Source: Streptomyces sp. Sge12 | GTDB taxonomy: Bacteria > Actinomycetota > Actinomycetes > Streptomycetales > Streptomycetaceae | DNA length: 64,000 nt | Assembly: GCF_002080455.1 (NCBI RefSeq) | Contig: NZ_CP020555.1 | Span: 6,112,501 to 6,176,500, forward strand | Direction of reading: 5' to 3' | Part shown: positions 16,692 to 25,133 of the stretch, piece after piece | How the letters are laid out: every line of letters begins with the position of its first letter | How positions within the stretch are numbered: position 1 is the first letter of the stretch | The notes under the pieces: generated by a model | The model's input: the letters and a program-made list of their open reading frames with translations, nothing else | Database searches by the model: none | What the model was told of the DNA's origin: nothing | Translations under genes and position numbers: made by a program

Positions 16692-19547
16692 ATGAACGAG
16701 ACCGACTCGCTGCTGATGCTGCACCGGGCCCTGCGGAACGCCCGGCTGGGTCGAGGGCTAAGCATGACGGCGGTGGCGACCCGTTCGAGGCTGAGTCGCA
16801 CCACCGTCAGTCAGGCTTTCAACTCCTCCGTCCCGCCGAGTGAGGAGACCCTCGCCGCGCTAGCTCCCATCTTGCGGCTGGACCTGGAAACGCTGCTCAC
16901 TTACCGCAGGGCGTGCCCTGGACCGCGTAGCTCCAACTCGGCACCGGTCGCAACCGTCAAGTCCGCTGGACGCGTTCCGGAGGACGACGCGGTCTTCGAG
17001 GCTCGTTACCGCGACTACCTCAAAACCCGCCACGGCCAGCTGACGGTAGTCGGCTTGGACCTGCGTGGGCCGGCGGCCTCCAGCTGGCCCCTAGATGCGG
17101 CCTATCTGAGCCTGGAACTGGCGGATTCGGCCACCCAGGCGCAGCGGGTGGAGCGCGCTGAGCATGCCCTACGCCGGAACAACCGCCTGCTTATCAGGGG
17201 CCTGGCCGGCAGCGGCAAGACCACCCTGCTCCAGTGGGTCGCATGTGCAGCAGCGGACGGCGAGCTGTTGGGACCCAACGACGGTCCCGCCCAGCCCCCG
17301 GTCGCGTTCGTCCTACCGTTGCGCACGTTTGCACGCCGCAGCGAAGGGCTACCCACCCCACAAGAGTTTCTGTCAGCCGTGGGCTGCCCACTCGCCGGGG
17401 CCCAGCCCTCAGGATGGACGGATCGGGTTCTCGACTCAGGACGCGGAATCGTGCTGGTCGACGGCTTGGACGAGGTACCCGAACGAATGCGTGACCGAAC
17501 CAGCATCTGGTTGCAAGAGCTGGTCGCGGCTTATACGCGTGCGCGGTTCGTGGTCACCACGCGCCCTACGGCTGTAGCAGAGGGGTGGCTGGCCGCCTCG
17601 GGTTTCAGGGAGCTCACTGTCCGACCGATGAGCCGCGACGACGTAACTGTCTTCGTCGCGCGCTGGCACACGGCAGCCAAGGCGAGTACCGACGATTCCG
17701 AAGTGCAGGCTCACCTTGACGGCCTTGAGAACGACCTCAAGGAGCAGGTCCGTGCGAAGCGGGACCTGTCACTGTTGACCACCACACCGCTGCTGTGCGC
17801 GCTGGTATGCGCACTTCACCGGGATCGCCGCGGTCAGCTCCCGCACGACCGCGTCGAGTTGTACGAAGCAGCGCTGACGATGTTTCTCTACCGCCGGGAC
17901 CACGAGCGCGAGGTCGTGGCTCCCGAGGGCTTCACCCTTAGCGAGAAGGAGAGCGTGCAGCTCCTCCAGAGGCTTGCGTACTGGCTGATCCGCAACGGCC
18001 AGACGGAGATGCCCCATGGCACTGCGGTGGCCATCATGACCGATGCGCTGATGTCGATGCATGCGGTTGCCCAACAAGGCGACGCGACGCAGTTGCTGAA
18101 CCATCTGCTGACGCGCAGCGGCCTGCTGCGCAGGCCCACGCCGGACACAATCGACTTCGTCCACCGGACCTTCCAGGATTTCCTGGGTGCGAAGGCAGCC
18201 GTTGAGGCGCACGATCTCCCACTTATTGCTCGAAACGCCCACGACGCGCAGTGGGAAGACGTCGTACGGATGGCGGTCGCACATGCCCGGGAAGGCGAGC
18301 GGGTCGAGCTGCTAGAGGCCATCCTCGCCCGCTCGCATGAGGAGGAGTACCGCAAACGGCTTGCCCTACTGGCATTGGCTTGTCTCCGGCACGCCACCGA
18401 GCTTCCCCCGGCCACCCGCGAGAAGGTCGAGATAAATGCCGGATCCCTGCTGCCGCCGCAATCTTGGACAGCCGCGAACGAGCTAGGGGATATTGGGCCA
18501 CTCGTGCTCGACCTCATGCCCAGTGCGGTCGATACGCCCATGCGACATGCTCGCTACTCGATCCGCACCGCCAAGACAATCGGTGGCGATGGAGCCCTCG
18601 CATACCTCAAGTCCTTCAGCGGAACGCAAGACCTCTGGGCGCGTGCTGGACTGTGCGCTGGCTGGTCCGACTTCGACCCTGACGAGTACGTGGCACAGGT
18701 ACTCGCGGCCATGGCGGGTGAACTCCCGAATGTTCATCTCGTGGAGGATCGACAGATTCAAGCGATCCGTCCCCTCCGGGTAACAAAGGTCACCTTCGTG
18801 GGGGACCACACGCTCCAGGCAATCGGCCGACTGCCCCACCCTGAGCGGATTAAGTCCCTGACTCTCCAAGGCAACGGCAGAGTTGCGGAACTTAACCAGC
18901 TGCCCACTCTCTTTCCCCAGCTTGAGGAACTGCAGCTGGAAGCATGCCGGAAGATGCGCGATCTCGCGGGCTTGGAGACAACGTCAGTCAGCCAGCTTTC
19001 GCTCATCGGGTCCACCATGCTGCGAAATCTTGGGCCTCTGAAGAGGATGAACGGGCTTCGCTCCCTGCGGCTCCTGGACCTCGAGCGACTCACCCCGGGG
19101 CGCGTACCAGCTCTTCCCCAGCTTGAGTGGCTCGACGTCGACCACGGCGGCTTTCTCACCATGCTTGACCGCTGGCCTGGCTTGACTCGGTTGTCCGTCC
19201 AGGGCGCGGGGTTCCTTCGCGGTGGAAACTTCGAGTTGCCGCCCCGTCTGAGCCACTTGGATCTCTGGAACGTCGAACTGGAAGCAGCTTGTCGTCCATG
19301 GTTCGAGGGACTAACACAGGTAACCGACGCGAGCTTCGGCACAAGGTCTGGTGTCGTAGCCCCGCTCGTCGATTACTTCCCACAAGTCCGCTCACTCCGG
19401 ATCATCGCAATTCATGGATCCATCGAGGTAGACGTACGCCCCCTACTCGAACTATCCGAGTTGAGTAAGCTAACCCTGGACGGTTTCACCCGCGTCATTG
19501 GCGGCGAGGCATTTGCGCCCGATGTTATACGCATTGAGCATTCTTAG
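16692..19547 (+). CDS. HTH-NACHT-LRR protein (bacterial NLR-like)
   Basis: 951 residues. An N-terminal XRE-type helix-turn-helix lies at about 10-60 (LSMTAVATRSRLSRTTVSQAF). A linker with ARYRDYLKTRHGQLTVVGLDL precedes a STAND/NACHT NTPase: Walker A GLAGSGKTT at about 170-178, and Walker B IVLVDGLDEVP at about 253-262 with the NACHT-typical D-x-x-D-E. A helical region follows, then leucine-rich repeats from about 715 to 930 (LTLQGNGRVAELNQLP, LEELQLEACRKMRDL). Such proteins act as sensors; several bacterial NACHT proteins give phage resistance. The ATG at 16692 is preferred, with an in-frame ATG at 16656 also possible. It is AICE cargo and less GC-rich than the backbone. Confidence 0.88.
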   Translation: MNETDSLLMLHRALRNARLGRGLSMTAVATRSRLSRTTVSQAFNSSVPPSEETLAALAPILRLDLETLLTYRRACPGPRSSNSAPVATVKSAGRVPEDDAVFEARYRDYLKTRHGQLTVVGLDLRGPAASSWPLDAAYLSLELADSATQAQRVERAEHALRRNNRLLIRGLAGSGKTTLLQWVACAAADGELLGPNDGPAQPPVAFVLPLRTFARRSEGLPTPQEFLSAVGCPLAGAQPSGWTDRVLDSGRGIVLVDGLDEVPERMRDRTSIWLQELVAAYTRARFVVTTRPTAVAEGWLAASGFRELTVRPMSRDDVTVFVARWHTAAKASTDDSEVQAHLDGLENDLKEQVRAKRDLSLLTTTPLLCALVCALHRDRRGQLPHDRVELYEAALTMFLYRRDHEREVVAPEGFTLSEKESVQLLQRLAYWLIRNGQTEMPHGTAVAIMTDALMSMHAVAQQGDATQLLNHLLTRSGLLRRPTPDTIDFVHRTFQDFLGAKAAVEAHDLPLIARNAHDAQWEDVVRMAVAHAREGERVELLEAILARSHEEEYRKRLALLALACLRHATELPPATREKVEINAGSLLPPQSWTAANELGDIGPLVLDLMPSAVDTPMRHARYSIRTAKTIGGDGALAYLKSFSGTQDLWARAGLCAGWSDFDPDEYVAQVLAAMAGELPNVHLVEDRQIQAIRPLRVTKVTFVGDHTLQAIGRLPHPERIKSLTLQGNGRVAELNQLPTLFPQLEELQLEACRKMRDLAGLETTSVSQLSLIGSTMLRNLGPLKRMNGLRSLRLLDLERLTPGRVPALPQLEWLDVDHGGFLTMLDRWPGLTRLSVQGAGFLRGGNFELPPRLSHLDLWNVELEAACRPWFEGLTQVTDASFGTRSGVVAPLVDYFPQVRSLRIIAIHGSIEVDVRPLLELSELSKLTLDGFTRVIGGEAFAPDVIRIEHS

Positions 19548-19800
19548 GGTCGAGGTAAGAAGGGCCTCAGGAAGCGACGTTGCGGAGCCCTCATACCCCA
19601 AGGGTCCTGGCTCCCCACTGTCCATGACAGTCCAGGCAGATCCGCCCCGTGTCGCCTCCGGTGGCTCCCCGACTGGCTTCCCGGGAGCCGCCGGTGACGT
19701 TCAGGCGTCGGGGCGCTTCCACACCTCGGGGCCGCCGCCTTCTTACGTGATCGGCCCATCCTCGCTCAGGTCCACGTCTTTCAGGCCGGCGCGTCGCAGG
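19541..19800. repeat. Diverged direct copy of the element's left end (16069-16340)
   Basis: Blocks in the same order as at 16069-16340: TTAGGGTC, CTCAGGAAGCG, CAAGGG(G)T-CTGGCT, TGACAGTCCAGGC, GTGGCTCCCCGA(C/T)TGGCT, CTCGGGGC and GATCGGCCC(A/G)TCCTCGCTCAG. The att core itself is degraded (GAGGTAAGAAGG instead of the intact core), so it is probably no longer a recombination site. It separates the NACHT cargo from the transfer/replication core. Confidence 0.7.
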
Positions 19801-19928
19801 AACTCGGCAACGTCCCTGGGGGCGTGCGCGCGTCCGCGATCCGCGTCTACGCCGAGCGCATGCACCGTAACCTTCCGACCACCCTGCGAGGACACCGGGT
19901 GCACGATGATCTCCGTCTCGTCCGACAT
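19743..19928 (-). pseudogene. Truncated small AICE protein (premature stop)
   Basis: 61 residues from an ATG at 19928: MSDETEIIVHPVSSQGG... ending LSEDGPIT and a TAA. Beyond the TAA the same frame continues EGGGPEVWKRPDA to a second stop, matching the C-terminus that is intact in the remnant at 16237. The stop is therefore a nonsense change in a once about 77-residue protein. Similar small acidic proteins with a WRGGGP-type C-terminus are frequent in Streptomyces mobile elements. No function is known, and it has no good ribosome binding site. Confidence 0.5.
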
Positions 19929-20231
19929 GCCCCCAGCCTGCCGCCCCCGCCTCCGAGCGCACTGTCCGGCCGGCAGTGGGTGCAGGGATCCACACCGAGA
20001 CGCGGCCGGTATGGGCGTCCGAGGCTGGATAGAGCAGGCGATCCACACACGGCTCCGGAGGTCGCTTTATACGAAGGCAATCCAGCAGGTCAAAGCCCTG
20101 CATGTAGGCATTCCCCGTGAGGCCCCGGTCTATCGGACACGGATGGGGCAGCCCAGGCGCCTTCGGGGCACGCAAGCCTGTCTTCTTTTCTTCCACGGAC
20201 AGGCGTTCTCTTGTCCTGACAGACTGAACCG
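19929..20231. other. Intergenic region with hairpin before 20232 gene
   Basis: 303 bases without a supported gene. GCCTGTC (20176-20182) and GACAGGC (20198-20204) form a stem 28 bases before the next start, with GTCCTGACAG just after. This could be a regulatory hairpin or operator. The rest is GC-rich with no clear signal. Confidence 0.4.
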
Positions 20232-20921
20232 ATGATCAGTGTGACTGCTGCCGCAAGGCAGTCCGAGAGCCTCATAGCGTCCCTCCCAGCTGCTGCACTC
20301 GTCGGGGCGATGGCCCTGCTGTTCACTGTTGTCACGTTTTGGTGGCTTAACGCCCGCCTGGGAGTACTGAAGAGCTGGGAGCCTCAGACCTACGCGATGT
20401 CCCTCGGCCAGGACTATGTCCGGGTACGCCTGCCACTGGTCATGTACAACACGGGGGCACGGTCGATCGTAGTGTTGGACATGCGCATGCGTTTCCCGGA
20501 GGAACCCACCGCTCTGTGGCCGCTGCGTTGGACCGGCACGTGCGAAGAGCTCATGCCAGAATCAGTGCAAGACGTGATACCCCCGGCTGGATTCGCCATC
20601 GCGGGCCGGGAAGCAGAGCAACGGGTCGTGACCTTCAGTGTGCCGTCGCCAGGTTTCATACCTGAAGGACGTGATTACCAGGTGGCTATCGAGGCGGTTC
20701 TGGGGCAGCGGAAGCTATGGCAGCGAATTCTGCGGCGGGACGGTAGATGGCAGCCAGTCGTGCGCTTCACTCTCCGAACGGGGCCTATGCGGTACTCAGG
20801 TTCCTACGTTGCCTATTCGAATACCCCTCTTGAGCTGAACCCGGAAGATCTTCGGGCACCTGACGATGCGATGCAGCGTCTCGCTCGGCGTCTACGCGAC
20901 GAACGTAAGGAACCTTCCTAG
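20232..20921 (+). CDS. Membrane-anchored protein of unknown function
   Basis: 229 residues. One strong membrane helix at about 18-40 (LPAAALVGAMALLFTVVTFWW) is followed by a soluble beta-rich domain of about 185 residues (LPLVMYNTGARSIVVLDMRMRF..., ...FSVPSPGFIPEGRDYQV). The C-terminus is charged (RLARRLRDERKEPS). The N-terminus is short, so a single-pass anchor is likely. No family was recognised. It stands alone between the degraded left-end copy and the regulator operon, has base composition like the NACHT gene, and could be further cargo. Confidence 0.65.
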   Translation: MISVTAAARQSESLIASLPAAALVGAMALLFTVVTFWWLNARLGVLKSWEPQTYAMSLGQDYVRVRLPLVMYNTGARSIVVLDMRMRFPEEPTALWPLRWTGTCEELMPESVQDVIPPAGFAIAGREAEQRVVTFSVPSPGFIPEGRDYQVAIEAVLGQRKLWQRILRRDGRWQPVVRFTLRTGPMRYSGSYVAYSNTPLELNPEDLRAPDDAMQRLARRLRDERKEPS

Positions 20922-21508
20922 CTTTAAGACTCCGCGCCATCTGAGAACGACTTCGCACCCACCCACCACTCACCCCAGCTCCCATCCCGTCTGCCGTCGA
21001 CCCACACGTCAGTGGAGCGGGTGCGGTGCCGGGCGTCCAAGTGGAGCGCGCCACTGTACGAACGACCTGGACGCCCGGTGCTGTGTCTGCTCGGCTTGTC
21101 CTGGCCGATGGCAGATGGGATGGGAGTTCCCCGCCCCAGCCATCCACGGCCGGCACCCGCCGCGGCGCCCCCGCCATTCCGGAGTCGGAGCGCCCCCGCC
21201 GGAGGCATGTCGGTGAGTGGTGGCACCTGCGGCCCGGCGGGCTCGACTCATGTCCTTGGGCCTACCCGCCTTGCAGGGGCGGGCGTCGGCGCAGCGCGCG
21301 CGGAGCGGGCCGAAGGCAGGAGCGTCGCGCGGAGCGGAGCCGGGAAGCCCGCCCGGCGGAGCGGAGCGCAGCCGGGTGCTTGATGACGTAGAGAAACTCC
21401 TGCCAGCGTGCTCGGGTAGGGGTCCGGAATCTGGCACCAGACCCATACAACCGAGTTGCTCAGTAAGGCCGTTAGAGTCACTGCCTCCCCTGAAGGGATC
21501 AGAAGCTG
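20922..21508. other. 587-bp non-coding region with nested inverted repeats
   Basis: No gene is supported. A structured block has outer arms CCGGGCGTCCA (21029-21039) and TGGACGCCCGG (21068-21078) and an inner stem AGTGG/CCACT (21040-21055). A second block near 21315-21375 is made of GCGGAGCGGAGC-type repeats. The final 100 bases presumably hold the promoter of the XRE regulator gene; its start has a poor ribosome binding site (GGGATCAGAAGCTG before the ATG). Confidence 0.4.
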
Positions 21509-23131
21509 ATGACCGTTGCACCGCCCACGCCGTCCCTGTGCACCAGGTGCGGCACGAAGTTGAGCCGCAGCAACATCGACACCGTGTGCAGCCCCTGCCG
21601 CCGTGCTGTCGGTCCTAAGGCCTCCGGCAGCCCGTTGCGCGCCGTACCGGCTGACACTGAGCCTCACTGGCTCGCTGGTAGTGCCGAGAGGAGTGCCCCT
21701 CCGGATGGCTCGAACCTGGCTGACGTACTCAAGGCGTATCGAGCGCTCCACAAGCTCAAGCAGCAGGATCTCGCCGACTTACTCGGCTATGACCAGTCGT
21801 ACGTGTCCTTACTCGAACGTGGGAAGCGCAACATTCGTGACATGGTCGAACTTCGCAGGCTTCCCCACGCTTTGGCGTTGCCCGAAGACGAGCTGGGCCT
21901 GCTCCCGCCGGCCGAGGCTACGGTCACCGTCGGAGCGTCCGCTGGCGAATCGGGGAAGGGGAGTCCGCTCGCAGCCCTGGACGACCAGAGGCGCTGGCGT
22001 ATGACGCGCCGCGAACTCAACCGTCACCGGGCCGACCTCACGAAGGCCGCTGCTCGCCTGTACCCGGATGCCTCCCGCGCAGGCAACAGCCCAGTGCTCA
22101 CTCGTGAGTCGTGGATGTGGCCCGAGCCGGTCGACTTCGCGGACATCGAGCTGGCCTGGCTGACGCAGACCAGTCCGCCGGAAGTTACCGGGCGGGAGAG
22201 GCAGGCGGAGGGTGTTCGGCCGCTCGCGCCGCACGGCACCAAGTTCGATCGCTATACCCAAGCAATCCGCATGATCGACCGTCCGTCCCTCTTCGTGAAC
22301 AGGCCGAGCTTTCGGCTGCTCGACGTGGCGCAGACAGAGGGCCACCCCAAGCTGTCGTTCGGGTACACGACCTACTTCGACATGGCCGATGTCTGTGAGG
22401 GGGTGGCTCACGAGCTGGCGAGTGCGTGGTTGACGACGGGCAGTGACCCGGCTTGGATCGGTGACCCCAGTTGGGCGGAACTCCCGTTCCGGTCCTTGGT
22501 TGGGGACCCGTTCGACCTCGCGCACCGGCCGCTGCTGCCATCCATCGACACTCTGACAATCCGGCTCGGCCCCGATGGTGCGTCGTTCCCGCTTCATCAC
22601 CGGTCTGCCAGCAACGTCGCTCTTGCCGGCGGGACGTACCACGTCATGCCAGCCGGGGTGTTCCAACCGTCCTCGGTCATGCCCTGGGACCAGTCGAATG
22701 ACTTCAACCTCTGGCGCAATGTACTGCGTGAGTACGCAGAGGAGTTCCTCGGCGACCCCGAAGCGGACGGGAGCAGCGGCGAGCCGATCGACTACGACGG
22801 GACTGAACCCTTCAGAACGCTGAACCAAGCCCGTCGCGAAGGCAAGGTGCGCCCGTACTGCTTCGGGATCGGTCTGGACCCGCTTACTCTGGCGGGCGAG
22901 ATCCTCAGCGTGGTGGTCATCGACGCCGACGTGTACGACTCCGTCTTCTCCGGCATGGTGTCCAGGAACTCGGAAGGCGCCGTTGTAGCAGGCAGTCCCG
23001 GCAGCAGCGGTGCCGGAATTGAGTTCACCGAGGCCAACGTCCGGCGCCTGCTGGACAATGAACCTTTGGCGTCCGCTGCGGCCGCGTGCCTTGACCTGGC
23101 GTGGCAGCACCGCGGACTCATCCTGGGCTGA
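21509..23131 (+). CDS. XRE-family regulator with zinc ribbon and Nudix-like C-terminus
   Basis: 540 residues. CxxC pairs at 11/14 and 27/30 form a small zinc ribbon. An XRE helix-turn-helix is at about 70-112 (LKQQDLADLLGYDQSYVSLLERGKR). The C-terminal half contains GGTYHVMPAGVFQPSS and, after an insert, LREYAEEFLG at about 375-420. These resemble the PGG and REx2EE parts of a Nudix box with altered spacing. A ligand-sensing Nudix-like domain is inferred. The gene is followed after 11 bases by an epimerase gene, probably in one operon. It may activate element functions or control a cargo pathway. Confidence 0.7.
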   Translation: MTVAPPTPSLCTRCGTKLSRSNIDTVCSPCRRAVGPKASGSPLRAVPADTEPHWLAGSAERSAPPDGSNLADVLKAYRALHKLKQQDLADLLGYDQSYVSLLERGKRNIRDMVELRRLPHALALPEDELGLLPPAEATVTVGASAGESGKGSPLAALDDQRRWRMTRRELNRHRADLTKAAARLYPDASRAGNSPVLTRESWMWPEPVDFADIELAWLTQTSPPEVTGRERQAEGVRPLAPHGTKFDRYTQAIRMIDRPSLFVNRPSFRLLDVAQTEGHPKLSFGYTTYFDMADVCEGVAHELASAWLTTGSDPAWIGDPSWAELPFRSLVGDPFDLAHRPLLPSIDTLTIRLGPDGASFPLHHRSASNVALAGGTYHVMPAGVFQPSSVMPWDQSNDFNLWRNVLREYAEEFLGDPEADGSSGEPIDYDGTEPFRTLNQARREGKVRPYCFGIGLDPLTLAGEILSVVVIDADVYDSVFSGMVSRNSEGAVVAGSPGSSGAGIEFTEANVRRLLDNEPLASAAAACLDLAWQHRGLILG

Positions 23132-23142
23132 GAGGCAGATCA

Positions 23143-24087
23143 GTGCGCGTACTTGTGACCGGCGCCTACGGATTCGTGGGCAACGCGGTTGTACGACGGC
23201 TTGTCGAAGCAGGCCACGACACCGTAGTCCTCACGCATCGGCCGGCCGATGTCCCCCTGCCCGAGCTGCCGATATCTGAGATCTTCCGCGGCGATATCCG
23301 CGATCCGAACGCTCTGACTGAGGCTCTCGATGGCGTCCAGGGCGTGTGCCACCTCGCGGCTCTCACCCGCGTTCGCGAGTCCTTCAAGCGTTCGGAGGAG
23401 TATCAGGCGGTCAACGCCGGCGGCACGATGACGCTGCTCGACGCGCTTGCCTCTGCCCGCGCTGGCTCGAAGGTCCCGACGGTCGTCCTCGGCTCCACAG
23501 CAGCGATCTACGGGGCGCCCGAGCGGCAGCCCATCGGCGAGGACACCGTGCCTGCTCCGGGCAACCCCTACGGCACGTCGAAGCTGGCCGCCGACAGGGC
23601 ACTTCAGGCGCGAGCAGAGAGCGGTGCAATCAACGCCGTGAGTCTGCGGTGCTTCAACATCTCGGGCTCCGTCAACGGAGTGGGGGACGCGGATGAGAGC
23701 CGGATCATCCCGAAGGCCGTGGCGGTGGCAGCCGGCCACCATCCGCACCTTGACATGAACGGCGATGGTGAGGCGGTCCGGGATTTCGTGCACGTCGACG
23801 ACCTGGCGCGCGCGTACGTGATGGCTCTGGAGGCTCCGGCCTCTGCCCCCTTCCGGGCCTACAACGTGGGCGCGACCCCGGCGAGCATGCGCGAGATCGT
23901 GGCTACGGTCGAACGGGTGTCGGGCCGAGAAGTGCCTGTTGTGCACCGCCCGCCGCAGCCCGAGCCGCCGCGGCTGGTGGCGGACATCTCCAGGATTACG
24001 ACTGACCTGGGATGGAAGCCGGAGTGCTCCAGCTTGGAGCGTCAGGTCACCGATGCCTGGGCGGTCGTCTCCGGCACCAGTCGCTAA
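23143..24087 (+). CDS. NAD-dependent epimerase/dehydratase (GalE-like SDR)
   Basis: 314 residues of the extended short-chain dehydrogenase family. The NAD-binding motif GAYGFVG is at residues 7-13, HLAALTRV lies near 68, STAAIYG holds the catalytic Ser, and NPYGTSK holds the Tyr-x3-Lys pair. RDFVHVDDLARAYVMAL is typical of UDP-sugar 4-epimerases. The GTG at 23143 follows GAGAGG. The gene is paired with the XRE/Nudix-like regulator and converges on the GntR gene with a four-base overlap of stop codons. The substrate is likely a nucleotide sugar but cannot be named. Confidence 0.82.
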   Translation: MRVLVTGAYGFVGNAVVRRLVEAGHDTVVLTHRPADVPLPELPISEIFRGDIRDPNALTEALDGVQGVCHLAALTRVRESFKRSEEYQAVNAGGTMTLLDALASARAGSKVPTVVLGSTAAIYGAPERQPIGEDTVPAPGNPYGTSKLAADRALQARAESGAINAVSLRCFNISGSVNGVGDADESRIIPKAVAVAAGHHPHLDMNGDGEAVRDFVHVDDLARAYVMALEAPASAPFRAYNVGATPASMREIVATVERVSGREVPVVHRPPQPEPPRLVADISRITTDLGWKPECSSLERQVTDAWAVVSGTSR

Positions 24088-24512
24088 GACTTGGCCAAGC
24101 GGTCCTTGACGCTTTCCGGCAGGTCGGCGAACGCCTCCCGCCAGCGCTCAAGGGCCGCTTCGCTGTGCGCCGACGCGGTCGCTGTCTCGCTCAGCGCATC
24201 GCGTAGGGCTGCTTCGAGTTCCGTGCCGGCCTGCAATAGCGGCATAGCCCAGTCCGCCACCCCGCGCGAGTGGTCTGCGAGGCGGGGAGGGAACTGCGCG
24301 AAGACCCCCTTGCCCTGGTGGCCGACCACGTATCCCTCCGCCCGCAGCAGCGACACCGCGTTCTTCACCACCGTGCTTGAGGCCCCGGAACTGTCGATCA
24401 GCTCCTGCGCCGACGGCAGCGCAACACCGTCAGGGATCTTGCCGCTGCGAATGCGTTCCCGCAGGTCATCAGCCAGCTGAAGGTATGCCGGCTGCCCTCG
24501 GAACTCGGTCAT
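24084..24512 (-). CDS. GntR family repressor (KorSA-like)
   Basis: 142 residues: a winged helix-turn-helix of GntR type at about 8-72 (LRERIRSGKIPDGVALPSAQELIDSSGASSTVVKN, written here for position only in part) and a short helical C-terminus without a large effector domain. KorSA of pSAM2 is a GntR repressor that keeps an AICE integrated. Two similar palindromes upstream (24536-24554 and 24599-24627) are the likely operators, so the gene would repress itself and the genes to its right. Confidence 0.78.
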   Translation of the reverse strand: MTEFRGQPAYLQLADDLRERIRSGKIPDGVALPSAQELIDSSGASSTVVKNAVSLLRAEGYVVGHQGKGVFAQFPPRLADHSRGVADWAMPLLQAGTELEAALRDALSETATASAHSEAALERWREAFADLPESVKDRLAKS

Positions 24513-24535
24513 CGGGGTCTTCCTTCAGTCGTGGG

Positions 24536-24554
24536 TGTTGTACCTAGTACACCA
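24536..24554. promoter_or_regulatory. Operator-like palindrome next to GntR start
   Basis: TGTTGTAC-CTA-GTACACCA is an inverted repeat with one mismatch, 24 bases upstream of the GntR ATG. It matches the larger palindrome at 24599-24627 in arm sequence (GT(G/T)(C/T)AC around CTA/TAG), so both are probably bound by the GntR protein. Confidence 0.6.
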
Positions 24555-24598
24555 GTCTCTTCGCATCCATTCCCTGTGGGGAGGGGCGAGCCACTTGC

Positions 24599-24627
24599 CA
24601 ACATGGTGCACTAGGTGCACCATGTTG
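24599..24627. promoter_or_regulatory. 29-bp perfect palindrome, likely GntR operator
   Basis: The arms CAACATGGTGCAC and GTGCACCATGTTG are exact reverse complements around TAG. It lies in the shared promoter region between the GntR gene and the rightward element genes. TTGCCA at 24595-24600 may be the -35 of a rightward promoter that the site would block. Confidence 0.7.
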
Positions 24628-24660
24628 TTCGTAGGGCAGCGAGCAGGAGGCAGCCCCTAT

Positions 24661-24762
24661 ATGACAAGCCGTCATTCGATTCCGGAGCACCACGCGGACA
24701 GGCTTGTTGCAAGACAGGGCGCCCCGACAACGGTGGCGCAGTCGCCAACGAACGACTCATGA
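24661..24762 (+). CDS. Possible 33-residue peptide
   Basis: An ATG with AGGAGG ten bases upstream opens a short frame, MTSRHSIPEHHADRLVARQG..., ending TGA at 24762. It is the first possible gene after the 29-bp operator. The peptide is hydrophilic, with no membrane segment or known motif. It may be a leader peptide or a chance frame. Confidence 0.3.
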   Translation: MTSRHSIPEHHADRLVARQGAPTTVAQSPTNDS

Positions 24763-25133
24763 GGGGCCTTCTTTGGGCTGCTCTGAGCTGCACAAATGCA
24801 CCGAACACAACTCCACAGCGTGATCCACCGCAGCAAGACGGCCGTGAGCGCACCGGTCGATGCGAGTGGAGACCAGCCGACTGAGAACGGGCCCGCGTCA
24901 CAACCGGTCCCTACGCCCCGAAGGGGTGGCACGCCATCGGCTCTAAAGATCCGCACGGCCAGACATTTGGCTGCCATGACCCCCGGGGACTCGGACCGCC
25001 CCCGGATCGAGCGGCGCCGTGCGAAGCCCAGTCCGACCTGCCTCGCCGCTTCGGCGGCCGGTTGCCTCCTCCGCCCGTCTCGTACGGGCGGGGTTGAGGG
25101 GAGCCGGAGTGTCCGGCCCCGGAAGGGGTTTCC
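24763..25133. other. Intergenic region before RapZ-C gene
   Basis: 371 bases. An ATG frame from 24796 runs to a stop overlapping the next gene's GTG, but it has no ribosome binding site and atypical composition, so I do not call it. The 3' part (CGGCGCCGTGCG..., CGGCGGCCGG) has several short hairpins. No other signal was recognised. Confidence 0.35.

Noticed and set aside
20935..21508. Several 100-170 codon frames on both strands
   Set aside because: No start signals, no domains, and they run through inverted and low-complexity repeats; treated as non-coding.
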